64,000 bases of DNA, taken from assembly GCA_947501475.1 (NCBI GenBank), contig CANMWA010000008.1:1-64000 (forward strand), written 5' to 3'. The notes below the pieces were generated by a model. That model searched no databases. It was not told where the DNA came from and saw only the letters and a program-made list of their open reading frames with translations. This document shows, piece by piece, positions 32,979 to 43,104 of this stretch (the stretch's first letter is position 1; every line of letters begins with the position of its first letter). A program made the position numbers and the translations under genes. The stretch comes from an uncultured Aquimarina sp. (GTDB lineage: Bacteria; Bacteroidota; Bacteroidia; Flavobacteriales; Flavobacteriaceae).

Positions 32979-34211
32979 TTAAGAAACTGCTTTAAGTTTT
33001 TTAATTGTAGACTTATTCAATTTCTTCTCTGCATAATCCTTAGTAACTCTAAATTCGGTTTCTTCGCTTTCAGGCATTTCATACATCGCATCGGTAAGAA
33101 TAGCCTCGCAAAGTGATCTTAAACCACGAGCTCCAAGCTTATATTCCATCGCTTTTTCAACAATATATTCTAATGCGCCGTCTGTAATTGAAAAAGATAT
33201 ATTATCCATTTCAAAAAGCTTCTTATATTGTTTTATAATAGCATTTTTTGGTGTAGTTAATATAGATCTTAATGTTTCAGCATCTAATGGGTTCATATAA
33301 GAGAGTACCGGTAATCTACCTATGATCTCAGGGATTAATCCAAAATCTTTTAAATCTCTAGGAATAATATATTGCAGTAGGTTATCTTTTTCTATAGTAT
33401 CTTCAGTTTTAGAGGCGCTATATCCAACAGCTTGCATGTTCAACCGTTTCTGAATAATTTTTTCGATACCATCAAATGCTCCTCCTGCGATAAAAAGAAT
33501 ATTTTCGGTATTGACCTCAATAAATTTTTGATCTGGGTGCTTACGTCCTCCTTTTGGCGGTACATTTACAACCGTACCTTCTAACAATTTAAGCAATGCT
33601 TGTTGCACACCTTCTCCAGAGACATCTCTTGTAATACTTGGATTATCACTTTTACGAGCTATTTTATCTATTTCATCAATAAAAACGATACCCCGTTGTG
33701 CTTTTTCAAGATTATAATCTGCAGCTTGCAATAATCTGGTAAGAATACTCTCTACATCTTCACCCACATATCCTGCTTCGGTAAGTACAGTAGCATCTAC
33801 TATAGCCAAAGGCACATTAAGCATCTTAGCAATTGTTTTTGCCATTAATGTTTTACCAGTACCTGTTTGCCCTACCATGATAATGTTACTTTTATGAATC
33901 TCTACATCATCTTCAGTTTCTGGTTGTAATAAGCGCTTATAATGATTATAAACAGCAACAGACATTATTTTTTTAGTAAATTCTTGCCCAATAACATATT
34001 GGTCCAAAAATTTCTTAATAGTCATTGGTTTGCGAAGCATTAATTCATTGCTAAGCTCGCCTGTTTCTTCATCTTTGGCTTCTTCAACAACAATCCCATG
34101 TGCTTGAACGATGCATCTGTCACAGATATGAGCATCTAATCCAGCGATTAATAGATTTGTTTCTGGCTTTTTTCTCCCACAAAAAGAGCATTCTAAATCT
34201 TCTTTGGCCAT
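32979..34211 (-). CDS. clpX: ATP-dependent Clp protease ATP-binding subunit ClpX
   Basis: 410 residues. N-terminal zinc-binding domain (Cys8, Cys11, Cys30, Cys33), Walker A GQTGTGKT near 113-120, Walker [13 protein letters not shown], sensor 2 [13 protein letters not shown], and a pore-type loop between. It unfolds substrates and feeds them to ClpP. Downstream of clpP in the tig-clpP-clpX order; 93 bp separate it from clpP. Confidence 0.98.
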   Translation of the reverse strand: MAKEDLECSFCGRKKPETNLLIAGLDAHICDRCIVQAHGIVVEEAKDEETGELSNELMLRKPMTIKKFLDQYVIGQEFTKKIMSVAVYNHYKRLLQPETEDDVEIHKSNIIMVGQTGTGKTLMAKTIAKMLNVPLAIVDATVLTEAGYVGEDVESILTRLLQAADYNLEKAQRGIVFIDEIDKIARKSDNPSITRDVSGEGVQQALLKLLEGTVVNVPPKGGRKHPDQKFIEVNTENILFIAGGAFDGIEKIIQKRLNMQAVGYSASKTEDTIEKDNLLQYIIPRDLKDFGLIPEIIGRLPVLSYMNPLDAETLRSILTTPKNAIIKQYKKLFEMDNISFSITDGALEYIVEKAMEYKLGARGLRSLCEAILTDAMYEMPESEETEFRVTKDYAEKKLNKSTIKKLKAVS

Positions 34212-34304
34212 AGTTATTTAGTTTCAATTGGGTAAAATTTCTTGTATTTTGCATGTAAACAAACAAGGAAAGAAAAATCTTTCCTTATACACAAGAAAAT
34301 TATA

Positions 34305-34979
34305 TCATTCTCTAGTCAAAATTTCATCAATCATTCCATATTCAAGAGCTTTATCAGCTTTCATCCAATAATCTCTATCACTATCTTCATATACTTTGTC
34401 ATATGTTTGCCCAGAGTGCTTAGCAATAATCTTATATAATTCTTCTTTTAGGATCAAGATTTCTCTAGCGGTAATTTCTATATCACTTGCTTGTCCTTGT
34501 GCACCTCCTAATGGCTGGTGAATCATCACTCGACTATGTGGTAAACCTGAGCGTTTTCCTTTTTGTCCTGCACACAATAATACAGCTCCCATAGATGCAG
34601 CCATACCTGTACATATAGTTGCTACATCAGGTTTGATAAATTGCATGGTATCATATATCCCAAGACCTGCATAAACACTACCTCCTGGAGAATTTATATA
34701 TATTTGAATATCTTTAGAAGAGTCAACACTTTCTAAAAACAACAACTGCGCCTGAATAATATTAGCAACTTGGTCATTAATACCAGTACCCATAAATATA
34801 ATACGATCCATCATTAATCGAGAAAAAACATCAAAAATCGCTATGTTCATCTGACGTTCTTCGATAATATTAGGAGTCATACCAACTGGATACATGCTGC
34901 TAACAATCTTTTCATAATAATTACTATTAATCCCATGATGTTGCGTTGCATATTTTTCGAATTCTTTTCCGTAATCCAT
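34305..34979 (-). CDS. clpP: ATP-dependent Clp protease proteolytic subunit ClpP
   Basis: 224 residues. Catalytic Ser129 (GMAASMGAV), His154 (MIHQP), Asp203 (DSDRDYW). Barrel-forming serine protease that works with ClpX. A terminator separates it from tig. Confidence 0.98.
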   Translation of the reverse strand: MDYGKEFEKYATQHHGINSNYYEKIVSSMYPVGMTPNIIEERQMNIAIFDVFSRLMMDRIIFMGTGINDQVANIIQAQLLFLESVDSSKDIQIYINSPGGSVYAGLGIYDTMQFIKPDVATICTGMAASMGAVLLCAGQKGKRSGLPHSRVMIHQPLGGAQGQASDIEITAREILILKEELYKIIAKHSGQTYDKVYEDSDRDYWMKADKALEYGMIDEILTRE

Positions 34980-35002
34980 ATTTATTTTCTGATATTTTAT
35001 TT

Positions 35003-35040
35003 AAAAAAAAGGCGTTAATCTTTCGATAGTTTAACGCCTT
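35003..35040 (-). terminator. Terminator after tig
   Basis: Stem AAGGCGTTAA/TTAACGCCTT with a 12-base loop, followed on the minus strand by eight T. Separates tig from clpP. Confidence 0.9.
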
Positions 35041-35079
35041 AAATATAAGTATAAATTCCTTAGCAAGTTACAACATTTA

Positions 35080-36402
35080 CTATTTGTAAACTTCTTTTAT
35101 GAATTCATCAAAGCTAACCTCTTTAGTCTTTAGCTTAACATTTTCTTTAAAGAAATTCAATAATTTCTTACTCATTAATTGCTCAGAAATTCTCTTTACC
35201 TCATCTTGGTTTGATAGTATTCTAGAAGCAATATCTTCTAGCTCTTTATCTTCTGGAGAATTTTGTCCAAACTGAGCCATTTGCCCTTTAACTAAATCTT
35301 TTGCAAAACCTTTTAGTTCATCAAAAGTAACTTGCAGGTTATTGTCATTAATTATTTTACCTTCAATTAATTGATAACGCAATCCTTTTTCGCTTTTCTC
35401 ATATTCGTCTTTAGCTTCATCTTCTGATAAAGGCTGTTCTCCTGTGGTGCGAATCCATTTTTGCAAAAACTCAACAGGTAAGTCAAATTTTGTGTTTTCT
35501 AAAATACTTTCGGTAACAGCATTAAGCAATTGTTGTTCAGATTGTTGTTCGAATTGACGCTCAGCATCTTCTTTGATTTTTTCTTTCAAATCGGTTACAG
35601 ACTTCACTTTACCTGCGCCATAAAGCTTATCAAACAATTCTTGGTCTAAATCTGCCAATTCTTGTGTATTAATTTCGGAAACTGTAAAAGAAACTTCGAT
35701 GTCTAAATCATGTGCTTCATCTTGATTTACTTTTAATGCATTTATCAAATCATGATCATCATTAAATAAACCTTTGGTCTTTAATTTAATAACATCTCCT
35801 ACTTTAGCTCCAATAAATTTATCAAGATTTTTTTTGCCTTTAATTTTATCTAAAGAAACAGTTGTTGCATTTTCTATTTCTTTTTCCTCATTAACAAAAG
35901 TACCTGCAATTACATCATCTTTTTCAGCAACATCTTTAGAAACCAATTTACCATATTGCTTTTGGATGGTTTTGATTTGATTTTCAATCATCTCATCATT
36001 AGCTGTAATTTTATAATGCGTAATGGCTTTTTTACCTGTTAATTTTACATCAAATTTTGGAGCTAATCCAAGCTCAAACTCAAAAGAGTAATCACCAGCA
36101 TCCCAGTCAAAATTTTCTTGTTCTTTTGGTAATGGGTTACCTAGCACATCTAATTTTTCTTCTGTAAGGTATTTATTCAATGCATCTTGCAATAGCTTAT
36201 TAACTTCATCTACCAAAACCGCTTTTCCGTACTGTTTTTTAACAAGCCCCATAGGAACGTGTCCTTTCCTAAAACCAGGAATGTTAGCATTTTTACGATA
36301 GTCTTTAAGTATCTTATCAACTTTATCGTTATAATCAGCTTTGGCTATATCTACAGTAACAACTGCATTTAATTCGTCTAATTGCTCTTTTGAAATATTC
36401 AT
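35080..36402 (-). CDS. tig: Trigger factor
   Basis: 440 residues. Ribosome-docking signature GFRKGHVP (43-50), a diverged FKBP-type domain (about 150-245), and a long helical C-terminal arm region. Ribosome-bound chaperone for nascent chains. Promoter with TTTG-N19-TACTTTTG 34-64 bp upstream. Confidence 0.95.
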   Translation of the reverse strand: MNISKEQLDELNAVVTVDIAKADYNDKVDKILKDYRKNANIPGFRKGHVPMGLVKKQYGKAVLVDEVNKLLQDALNKYLTEEKLDVLGNPLPKEQENFDWDAGDYSFEFELGLAPKFDVKLTGKKAITHYKITANDEMIENQIKTIQKQYGKLVSKDVAEKDDVIAGTFVNEEKEIENATTVSLDKIKGKKNLDKFIGAKVGDVIKLKTKGLFNDDHDLINALKVNQDEAHDLDIEVSFTVSEINTQELADLDQELFDKLYGAGKVKSVTDLKEKIKEDAERQFEQQSEQQLLNAVTESILENTKFDLPVEFLQKWIRTTGEQPLSEDEAKDEYEKSEKGLRYQLIEGKIINDNNLQVTFDELKGFAKDLVKGQMAQFGQNSPEDKELEDIASRILSNQDEVKRISEQLMSKKLLNFFKENVKLKTKEVSFDEFIKEVYK

Positions 36403-36435
36403 GATATACTACGTTTACTACTAAAAATTGGGTTG

Positions 36436-36466
36436 CAAAAGTAATACTTTTTTACATCCCAACAAA
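36436..36466 (-). promoter_or_regulatory. Promoter of tig
   Basis: On the minus strand TTTG, exactly 19 bases, then TACTTTTG, a full match to the Bacteroidota -33/-7 consensus and spacing. Confidence 0.8.
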
Positions 36467-36494
36467 TTTTTAACTCTCTGAAAAACAGTCAGCT

Positions 36495-36836
36495 TTAATC
36501 TTTTTTTAAAATAGAATGTAGTATTGATTGAAATATGGATAACAAAACACTAAAGATCAGTGCCCAAAGCCATCCACTAACATTAAACCCTGCTATAAAA
36601 TAATCTGCCAGCAAGATAATGGCGGCATTAATTACTAAAAGAAATAGCCCTAATGTTACTATTGTAGCTGGCAAAGTAAAAATAACTAGTACTGGTTTTA
36701 CAATTGTATTCAAAATTGCTAAAACAACGGCTACTATTAATGCACTTACATAATTATCTACTTCTACTCCTGGAAGAATTTTGGCCAAAACCACTACAGC
36801 TACGGCATTTAATACAAGTTTAAGTATAAAATTCAT
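36495..36836 (-). CDS. Phage holin family protein (4 TMS, PF04020 type)
   Basis: 113 residues with four hydrophobic helices, including the family motif ILNTIVKPVLVIFTLPATIV and a GLFLLVINAAIILLADY segment. Housekeeping small membrane protein; the holin label is historical. Downstream on the same strand as the SGNH gene, separated by a terminator. Confidence 0.88.
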   Translation of the reverse strand: MNFILKLVLNAVAVVVLAKILPGVEVDNYVSALIVAVVLAILNTIVKPVLVIFTLPATIVTLGLFLLVINAAIILLADYFIAGFNVSGWLWALIFSVLLSIFQSILHSILKKD

Positions 36837-36863
36837 ATTTCAAATATAAAGGTTATCATGCAT

Positions 36864-36898
36864 AAAAAAAACCTGCTATTAAAAAATAGCAGGTTTTT
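36864..36898 (-). terminator. Terminator after SGNH lipoprotein gene
   Basis: Stem AAAAACCTGCTATT with its inverse, AAAA loop, T-run on the minus strand (also A/T-flanked on the plus). Confidence 0.88.
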
Positions 36899-36923
36899 AT
36901 ATATAGAAATTATTTAAGTTTTT

Positions 36924-38468
36924 TTAATTCACTTCATTACTTGCAGTAACCGTACCATAGTCTATAGGGTTTACACTTGGCAAACTAGCACCATACGTAG
37001 CTTCTATAGCATTCAAAATACCGTTAGTCACCAGAGCATGAGCTCTAGGCGTTGGATGTACACCATCTAAAGAGAATCCTCCTCCAGCAATAAAATCAGA
37101 AGTAATCACCCCTCCTTCAAAAGGGATACCGCCGTTTGCCGCTTGAGCTAAATCACCTGCAGCATCATATAAAGCTAGACCATTAGCAGCAGCAAGCCCA
37201 GCAATCGTAGCATTAAACGCCACACGGGCATCCTCTATTGTTTTTTGTTCTGCTGTTGTTAACACATCTGCATCTCCTAATGGAACAGAAACTCCTGTTA
37301 CTTGAGTTCCATCTCCTGATAAGTCAACACCAATATTACCTACCGATGTCAAAGGAATTAAGTCTTCTGAAGTTGCTTGTCTTAATTGCCCCAAAACAGC
37401 CGCTTGAGGTGCTGGAACATTAAAAGGAGCTCCTTGTATAGCAGTTGATATATCTGTTAATGATTCATCTGTAATGGTTACAAAGTTTTGACCTGCTACA
37501 AAATTAATTTGTCTTTTTGCAACCTCATCTGCTTTAATCAGACCAGCTAGAACCAATCCCGGAAGGATTTGAGTATTATATGCTTCAAATTGTGAATTTA
37601 AAAAAGCAGCAGTATCTGCATCCAATGGGACTGCTTTCGAAGGAACCGTAGTAAAAAATGGTATTGAGGTCACACTTGGTAAATTCAAAACCACACCTTT
37701 TGCACCTCCAGCTGTCATTGCATCAAGTATTTGTTTATACACTCCTGCAAATGTATTAGCATTAGTAATATCATTAGGCCCATATTTTGTAGGATCTAAT
37801 TCTCCTGTAACATTTTGATCTACACCAACTCCACCAGAAGTTGCATAACTTAAGATATCATTATTACCAATCCACAATGTAAAGAATGTTGGGCTTTGTG
37901 CTACGGCATCACCTAACACTGTCGCTGTTGCTGAAGAAGCAAATCTAGCAAAATAAGGATTCGCTTCACCTGAAGCTACTCCTGCAACATTACCATATCC
38001 TGGCGCTACTAAATGAAAGCTCTTTGCTCCTGGCACTCCCATATTATTAAATGAACCTCCTAGATTAGTTGAAATATCAGTAGTTGCTGGAGCGCCTGTA
38101 TACCTTGCAGGACCTACAGGGGTTACACCATCAAAAACCAATACCAATCTATTTTCTAAAATTTGATTACCACCAAGTAAAGCTCCTCCTGTATTATCTG
38201 CCATTAATGGTTGGGTAAATTCTCCCCCTCCTGCTACAGCAAATTGTTGAGATAATATATTGGGATAAGAATTTTCTTGCCCTGTAATATATAATGCTCC
38301 ATCGGCAAAACCTGCCGTTAGTGAGTTCCCTAATGCTACGAAGTTACTAAAATCGGCTTCTCCACTTGTATATATTCCTGATTCTTCAATAGGGTTATCA
38401 AATTCTGGCTCACATGCTACTAGACCTAATGCCAGAATCGCTAAATATTTTATATTTTTCTTCATCAT
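36924..38468 (-). CDS. SGNH/GDSL-type hydrolase lipoprotein
   Basis: 514 residues. Lipobox GLVAC with Cys19. Block I VALGNSLTAG (Ser49), block III IGNND, block V GVHPTPRAHAL near 470. It is longer than typical SGNH enzymes by an insert with 'PKTNTFAGVYKQIL'-type helices. Probably an outer-membrane-attached esterase or lipase. Directly downstream of the FadL-type porin with 5 bp between, so the two act together, perhaps on lipid esters. Confidence 0.9.
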   Translation of the reverse strand: MMKKNIKYLAILALGLVACEPEFDNPIEESGIYTSGEADFSNFVALGNSLTAGFADGALYITGQENSYPNILSQQFAVAGGGEFTQPLMADNTGGALLGGNQILENRLVLVFDGVTPVGPARYTGAPATTDISTNLGGSFNNMGVPGAKSFHLVAPGYGNVAGVASGEANPYFARFASSATATVLGDAVAQSPTFFTLWIGNNDILSYATSGGVGVDQNVTGELDPTKYGPNDITNANTFAGVYKQILDAMTAGGAKGVVLNLPSVTSIPFFTTVPSKAVPLDADTAAFLNSQFEAYNTQILPGLVLAGLIKADEVAKRQINFVAGQNFVTITDESLTDISTAIQGAPFNVPAPQAAVLGQLRQATSEDLIPLTSVGNIGVDLSGDGTQVTGVSVPLGDADVLTTAEQKTIEDARVAFNATIAGLAAANGLALYDAAGDLAQAANGGIPFEGGVITSDFIAGGGFSLDGVHPTPRAHALVTNGILNAIEATYGASLPSVNPIDYGTVTASNEVN

Positions 38469-38473
38469 CTTAA

Positions 38474-39709
38474 TTACATTTTATAAGTTAAACCAATTCC
38501 AGGACCAAATGCACTAGATTCATATGTTCCTGAAAAAGGAACTCCATCTCCAGCAAAATCATAAGAAGCATCAACTTCTTCGAATCTTAAGAAAAAGAAA
38601 GAAGCATCGATAGCCAACTTAGGTGTTATTGCAAAACTTAACCCTCCTGAAAATCCATCAGATGAGTTACGCGGTGTCTCTGGGCTGAAAAACCCTTCTT
38701 GTACTGGTGTTTCATCGATATAATACCCAGCTCTAAGTGTAATTTTTTCGGTTGCATCATATTGCAATCCAAAACGATATACAGATGAATTTTTATAGTT
38801 ACGTGGGTTAATTGAAGTCTGACCATTACCAAATGCAAGATCTAAAGATTCATATACTTCCCAGAATTGTCTATTATAATCAAATGCAAATAACCATTTT
38901 TTATACTGATAAGACAAACCAAGTGTTAGCTCTGCAGGTAATGGTAATTCTGCTGTAAAACTTGTTGTTCCATTTGGTGGAGCCGCAGAAGAGTTAGGGA
39001 AGTTAGCAAAAGTAGCTTCACCGTCTTCAGATTCAATAATAATCTCACTACGATAATTAAATCCAACATGAAAATCTTTTGTAGGATTAAACATAGCACC
39101 GATACTCCATCCCCAATTCGTTACTCCAGTGTCATCTACCGTGATATTTGAACGAACTCCTTCTATATCTGTAGTTGTTCTTGAAGCATTACGATTAAAG
39201 TTTACATTACCGGTAACATATATAGGTCCACCTCCAATACTAAAATGATCAGAAAGTTTAAATGAAACTACAGGCTGAATAAAGATCGCTGACAAATCAA
39301 TGTTATTCACTAAATGTGATCCTGCCCAATCGGTTGGCCAAGTAACTTCACTACCGTAAGGAGTGTATACACCAAGCCCTAAAGACATCCATTCATTAAC
39401 TTGATATGAAACATAAGCGTTTAGAGGTGTACCTACAGAACTATCTGTTTCTGAAGTAACACCATTTTCTTCATTTTGAAAAATCACATCTGCAAAAATA
39501 CCACTTGCACCAACACTCACGTTTAGCTTATTCTCTAAATACACAAGACCAGCCGGGTTAAAGAATACAAGTTCAGCACTGTTTATTACTGCTACCCCTG
39601 TATGTCCCATCGCCATGGCTCTTTGTCCTTGTATACTAACTCTATATCCACCTGCATATGTGACCATGGTCACCGAGACGAATAGAACTAATAATAAAAG
39701 TTTTCTCAT
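38474..39709 (-). CDS. FadL/OmpP1-family outer membrane transport protein
   Basis: 411 residues, signal peptide (about 1-19). N-terminal GYRVSIQGQRAMAMGHTGVAV, a typical FadL NPAG-region (ELVFFNPAGLVYL), then a beta-barrel pattern ending in GIGLTYKM. Takes up hydrophobic compounds such as long-chain fatty acids. First of an operon with the SGNH lipoprotein. Confidence 0.93.
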   Translation of the reverse strand: MRKLLLLVLFVSVTMVTYAGGYRVSIQGQRAMAMGHTGVAVINSAELVFFNPAGLVYLENKLNVSVGASGIFADVIFQNEENGVTSETDSSVGTPLNAYVSYQVNEWMSLGLGVYTPYGSEVTWPTDWAGSHLVNNIDLSAIFIQPVVSFKLSDHFSIGGGPIYVTGNVNFNRNASRTTTDIEGVRSNITVDDTGVTNWGWSIGAMFNPTKDFHVGFNYRSEIIIESEDGEATFANFPNSSAAPPNGTTSFTAELPLPAELTLGLSYQYKKWLFAFDYNRQFWEVYESLDLAFGNGQTSINPRNYKNSSVYRFGLQYDATEKITLRAGYYIDETPVQEGFFSPETPRNSSDGFSGGLSFAITPKLAIDASFFFLRFEEVDASYDFAGDGVPFSGTYESSAFGPGIGLTYKM

Positions 39710-39830
39710 AATTAATTAGAATTGTTTTTGTTTTTATAGGATTTTGTAAAATTGATTTTCCAAATTTAGCAGAAAATACCAATTATACAACGAAATGATT
39801 AAAATATTATGCATACATAGCATTTTTTAT

Positions 39831-40598
39831 TTATTTTTTGACAAAACTCAATACTTCTGTTAAAAAATCGGTTGGATTTTCGGCATGTAACCAATGTCCT
39901 GCCGAAGCAATCTCGGTAATTTTAGAATTTGGAAATTGCCTTTGTATCCTATCTTCATCTGAATCAATTATATATTTAGATTTCTCTCCTTTTAAAAAGA
40001 GTGTATTGCCTTGATAACTTAAATCTTCTGGAAGCTCTACTCCTATTTCTGAAGCATTCTTGATCAATGCATCCAAATGTACTCTTAGTCCAAGTTTACC
40101 TTTATCTTTCCAAAATAAATTCTTCAAGAGAAACATTCTTACACCTACATCTGAAACATACAAACTTAGTTCGCGATCAGTTTCATTTCTTGATTTGATA
40201 ACTTCAAAATCCAAAGAACTTAATCCATCAAGAATATCCTGATGATGTAACGGATAATATTTTGGTCCTATATCGGCAACAAGTAGCTTATTGATCAATT
40301 TTGGATGCTTTACCGCAAAAAACATTGCGGTTTTACCTCCCATGGAATGCCCCATGAGGTCTATATGTTTCAAGTTATGCATATTACAATACTCTACCAA
40401 ATCTTGAGCCATAATTTCATAACTAAATTTATCATCATGAGGGCTTCTACCATGGTTACGTTGATCTATTAAATGCACCTCAAAACCTTGTTCGGCAATT
40501 TTCTTACCCAAGGTTTTCCAATTATCTCCCATTCCTAAAAAACCATGAAGAATTATAAAAGGGTGACCTTCTCCAAATACATTAGCATGTAATTGCAT
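39831..40598 (-). CDS. Alpha/beta hydrolase (YbfF-like)
   Basis: 255 residues. HGFLGMGDNW oxyanion region, DQRNHGRSPH, nucleophile elbow GHSMGG (Ser85), and a late His in ASAGHWLHAENP. Esterase family typical of YbfF. 8 bp from pdxJ on the same strand. Confidence 0.92.
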   Translation of the reverse strand: MQLHANVFGEGHPFIILHGFLGMGDNWKTLGKKIAEQGFEVHLIDQRNHGRSPHDDKFSYEIMAQDLVEYCNMHNLKHIDLMGHSMGGKTAMFFAVKHPKLINKLLVADIGPKYYPLHHQDILDGLSSLDFEVIKSRNETDRELSLYVSDVGVRMFLLKNLFWKDKGKLGLRVHLDALIKNASEIGVELPEDLSYQGNTLFLKGEKSKYIIDSDEDRIQRQFPNSKITEIASAGHWLHAENPTDFLTEVLSFVKK

Positions 40599-40606
40599 AT
40601 AACAAA

Positions 40607-41320
40607 TTATTTAAGACGGTGTAAATACATATTGATCACATTTTCTAATCCAAGATAGATAGATTCACTTATCAAAGCATGACCTATAGAAACTTCTAAA
40701 AGCTCAGGGATATTTTCTTTAAAAAATTTAATGTTATCCAAAGAAAGATCATGACCAGCATTGACTCCCATACCCAATTCATTAGCTATTTTTGCACAAT
40801 TTGAGTACCGAGTAACAACATCTTTATTTCCTTTTGTATATTGAGATGCAAACTCTTCGGTATACAACTCTATCCTATCTGCCCCTGTTGTAGCAGCACC
40901 TTCTATCATATCAGATAATGGGTCAGCAAAAATTGAAGTTCTTATATTATTACGTTTAAACTCTGATATTACTTCACTTAAAAAATCTTTATGCTTTTTT
41001 GTATCCCAACCTGCATTACTAGTTATTGCATCTTCGGCATCAGGAACCAAAGTAACTTGAGTGGGCTTAACAGTTAAAACCAAGTCTATAAACTTGGGGA
41101 TTGGGTTTCCTTCTATATTATATTCGGTATATACAATTGGTTTTAGATCATGGGCATCTTGATACTTAATATGCCTTTCATCGGGTCTGGGGTGTATTGT
41201 AATACCTTCTCCTCCAAAATCTTGAATATCTTTAGCCACTTTAAGCAAATCAGGGGTATTACCCCCTCTCGAATTTCGTAAGGTTGCTATTTTATTTATA
41301 TTAACACTTAACTTTGTCAT
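40607..41320 (-). CDS. pdxJ: Pyridoxine 5'-phosphate synthase PdxJ
   Basis: 237 residues. SVNINKIATLRNSRGG start, ITIHPRPDERHI, VTLVPDAEDAITS, GADRIELYTE, NAGHDLSLDNI, SIGHALISE. Final step of DXP-dependent vitamin B6 synthesis. It diverges from the CBS-domain gene. Confidence 0.97.
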   Translation of the reverse strand: MTKLSVNINKIATLRNSRGGNTPDLLKVAKDIQDFGGEGITIHPRPDERHIKYQDAHDLKPIVYTEYNIEGNPIPKFIDLVLTVKPTQVTLVPDAEDAITSNAGWDTKKHKDFLSEVISEFKRNNIRTSIFADPLSDMIEGAATTGADRIELYTEEFASQYTKGNKDVVTRYSNCAKIANELGMGVNAGHDLSLDNIKFFKENIPELLEVSIGHALISESIYLGLENVINMYLHRLK

Positions 41321-41347
41321 AGTTTTTGATGTCTTTATCTAAAAAAG

Positions 41348-41355
41348 CAAAAATA
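41348..41355 (-). promoter_or_regulatory. Candidate -7 element of pdxJ
   Basis: TATTTTTG on the minus strand, 27 bp upstream of the pdxJ start. No clear TTTG at the -33 position. Confidence 0.4.
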
Positions 41356-41422
41356 CAAACTTGATAACGCCTTGATTGTATATTTTTTGATTATTTTGCA
41401 TAATATAGTTCACTAAATAATT

Positions 41423-42079
41423 ATGAAAACAAATTTGTACATCGTTAATGAAATAGAGCCTCTTGACGTAAAAGTTGATGTTACCGAAGCTCAATTATTA
41501 TTTAACGAACTTACATATACACATTTCCCAGTTATCAAAGAAAAAACATATTTAGGATGTATTTCTGAAGCTGATATTAGATGTTTTGAAACTGATAAAA
41601 CATTAGAAGCTTATCAATATGCTCTCGAAGGCTTTTTTGTAAGAAAAGGCCAGAATTGGTTAGACGTTTTAGAAGCATTTGCTCAAAAAAACTCTAATAT
41701 TATGCCTGTTTTAGATGACAATAATAGTTATTTAGGTTTTTTTGAACTAGGTGATATCATGAATCTGTTTAATGAAACTCCATTTTTAAGTGAACCTGGA
41801 AACATTTTAATTGTAGAAAAAGGTATTTTAGACTATTCTTTTAGTGAAATTTCACAAATCATAGAATCTAATAATGCCAAAGTTCTTGGTTTATTTATTT
41901 CGAATATGGAAAATGATGTTGCACAAATAATTATTAAAATTAATGATAGTGATATCAACAATATAGTACAGACTTTTAGAAGGTATAGTTACAATATTGT
42001 ATCAAAACATCACGAAGACTCATTTTTAACAAATCTAAAAGAACGATCTCAATATTTAGAAAAATATCTGAACATCTAA
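41423..42079 (+). CDS. CBS-domain protein
   Basis: 218 residues. Tandem CBS motifs in the first 130 residues (THFPVIKEKTYLGCISEADI and IMPVLDDNNSYLGFFELGDI), then an ACT-like C-terminal half (SEISQIIESNNAKVLGLFI). It probably senses nucleotides. First gene of the conserved CBS-nadK-DUF6089-uppS-bamA cluster. Confidence 0.88.
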   Translation: MKTNLYIVNEIEPLDVKVDVTEAQLLFNELTYTHFPVIKEKTYLGCISEADIRCFETDKTLEAYQYALEGFFVRKGQNWLDVLEAFAQKNSNIMPVLDDNNSYLGFFELGDIMNLFNETPFLSEPGNILIVEKGILDYSFSEISQIIESNNAKVLGLFISNMENDVAQIIIKINDSDINNIVQTFRRYSYNIVSKHHEDSFLTNLKERSQYLEKYLNI

Positions 42080-42119
42080 AAACAATTTTACCTAACCAAC
42101 TCATACAAATTTAATCATA

Positions 42120-43004
42120 ATGAAGATCGGTATATACGGCCAGTTTTATCATAAAAATTCTGGAATATACATTCAACAACTCCTTGAAACACTGGATAAA
42201 AATGGTGTAGAAGTTGTAATTGAAAAGAATTTCTTAGAGCTCATTAATCTAAATGACCAAATCGATAAAACCTATTCTCATTTTAGCACTTTTGAGGAGT
42301 TAGACACATCATACGATCTTTTTTTTAGCATTGGAGGAGACGGAACCATTCTTAAAACAGTTACCTATGTAAGAGATTTAGGAATCCCTATTGCTGGAAT
42401 TAATACTGGTAGACTTGGATTTTTGGCAACCATACAAAAAGAAGAAATAAAAGATAGTATCAAACAAATATTAGACAAAAACTTTTATCTTTCTTCAAGA
42501 AGCCTCGTAACTATAGAAACTTTACCAAAAAACAAAGAGTTTGGAGTATTAAATTTTGCTATGAATGAGATTGCTGTAAGCAGAAGAAATACAACTTCTA
42601 TGATTACCGTACACACAAGCCTTAACAATGAATTTCTCACATCATACTGGGCAGATGGCTTGATCGTATCTACGCCCACAGGCTCTACAGGATATTCTTT
42701 AAGTTGTGGCGGACCAGTTATGATGCCTGATGCCGAAAGTATGGTATTAACCCCAATCGCTCCGCACAACCTTAATGCCCGACCACTGGTCATCCCCGAC
42801 AACCAAGAAATTAAACTACAAGTTTCTGGAAGAGAAGACACCTATTTGGTTTCTTTAGATTCAAGAATACACACATTACCAAATGATACTACGGTAATTA
42901 TCAAAAAGGCATCTTTTAAAATTAATATGGTCATTTTAAACGACGATAGTTTCCTAAAAACTTTACGTAAAAAGATGCTTTGGGGAGAAGATAAACGTAA
43001 TTAA
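42120..43004 (+). CDS. nadK: NAD kinase
   Basis: 294 residues with GGDGT (72-76), the NE motif (AMNEIAVSRR) and TPTGSTGYSLSCGGP. Makes NADP from NAD. 41 bp after the CBS gene. Confidence 0.97.
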   Translation: MKIGIYGQFYHKNSGIYIQQLLETLDKNGVEVVIEKNFLELINLNDQIDKTYSHFSTFEELDTSYDLFFSIGGDGTILKTVTYVRDLGIPIAGINTGRLGFLATIQKEEIKDSIKQILDKNFYLSSRSLVTIETLPKNKEFGVLNFAMNEIAVSRRNTTSMITVHTSLNNEFLTSYWADGLIVSTPTGSTGYSLSCGGPVMMPDAESMVLTPIAPHNLNARPLVIPDNQEIKLQVSGREDTYLVSLDSRIHTLPNDTTVIIKKASFKINMVILNDDSFLKTLRKKMLWGEDKRN

Positions 43005-43058
43005 ACAATAAAATCTACTAAAAAGTGTTTTTTAATTCATACTATTTTACTCAAATTC

Positions 43059-43087
43059 TTGTGTAGTAAAGTTTATTGTTATATTTG
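43059..43087 (+). promoter_or_regulatory. Candidate promoter upstream of DUF6089 gene
   Basis: TTG, 18 bases, then TATATTTG. Lies 18 bp before the ATG at 43105, suggesting an internal promoter for the bamA part of the cluster. Confidence 0.6.
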
Positions 43088-43104
43088 CAAACTTTTGAAA
43101 ATCT

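Noticed and set aside
36495..36836. Prophage signal from the holin-family gene
   Set aside because: The family is a general small membrane protein and there are no other phage genes around it.
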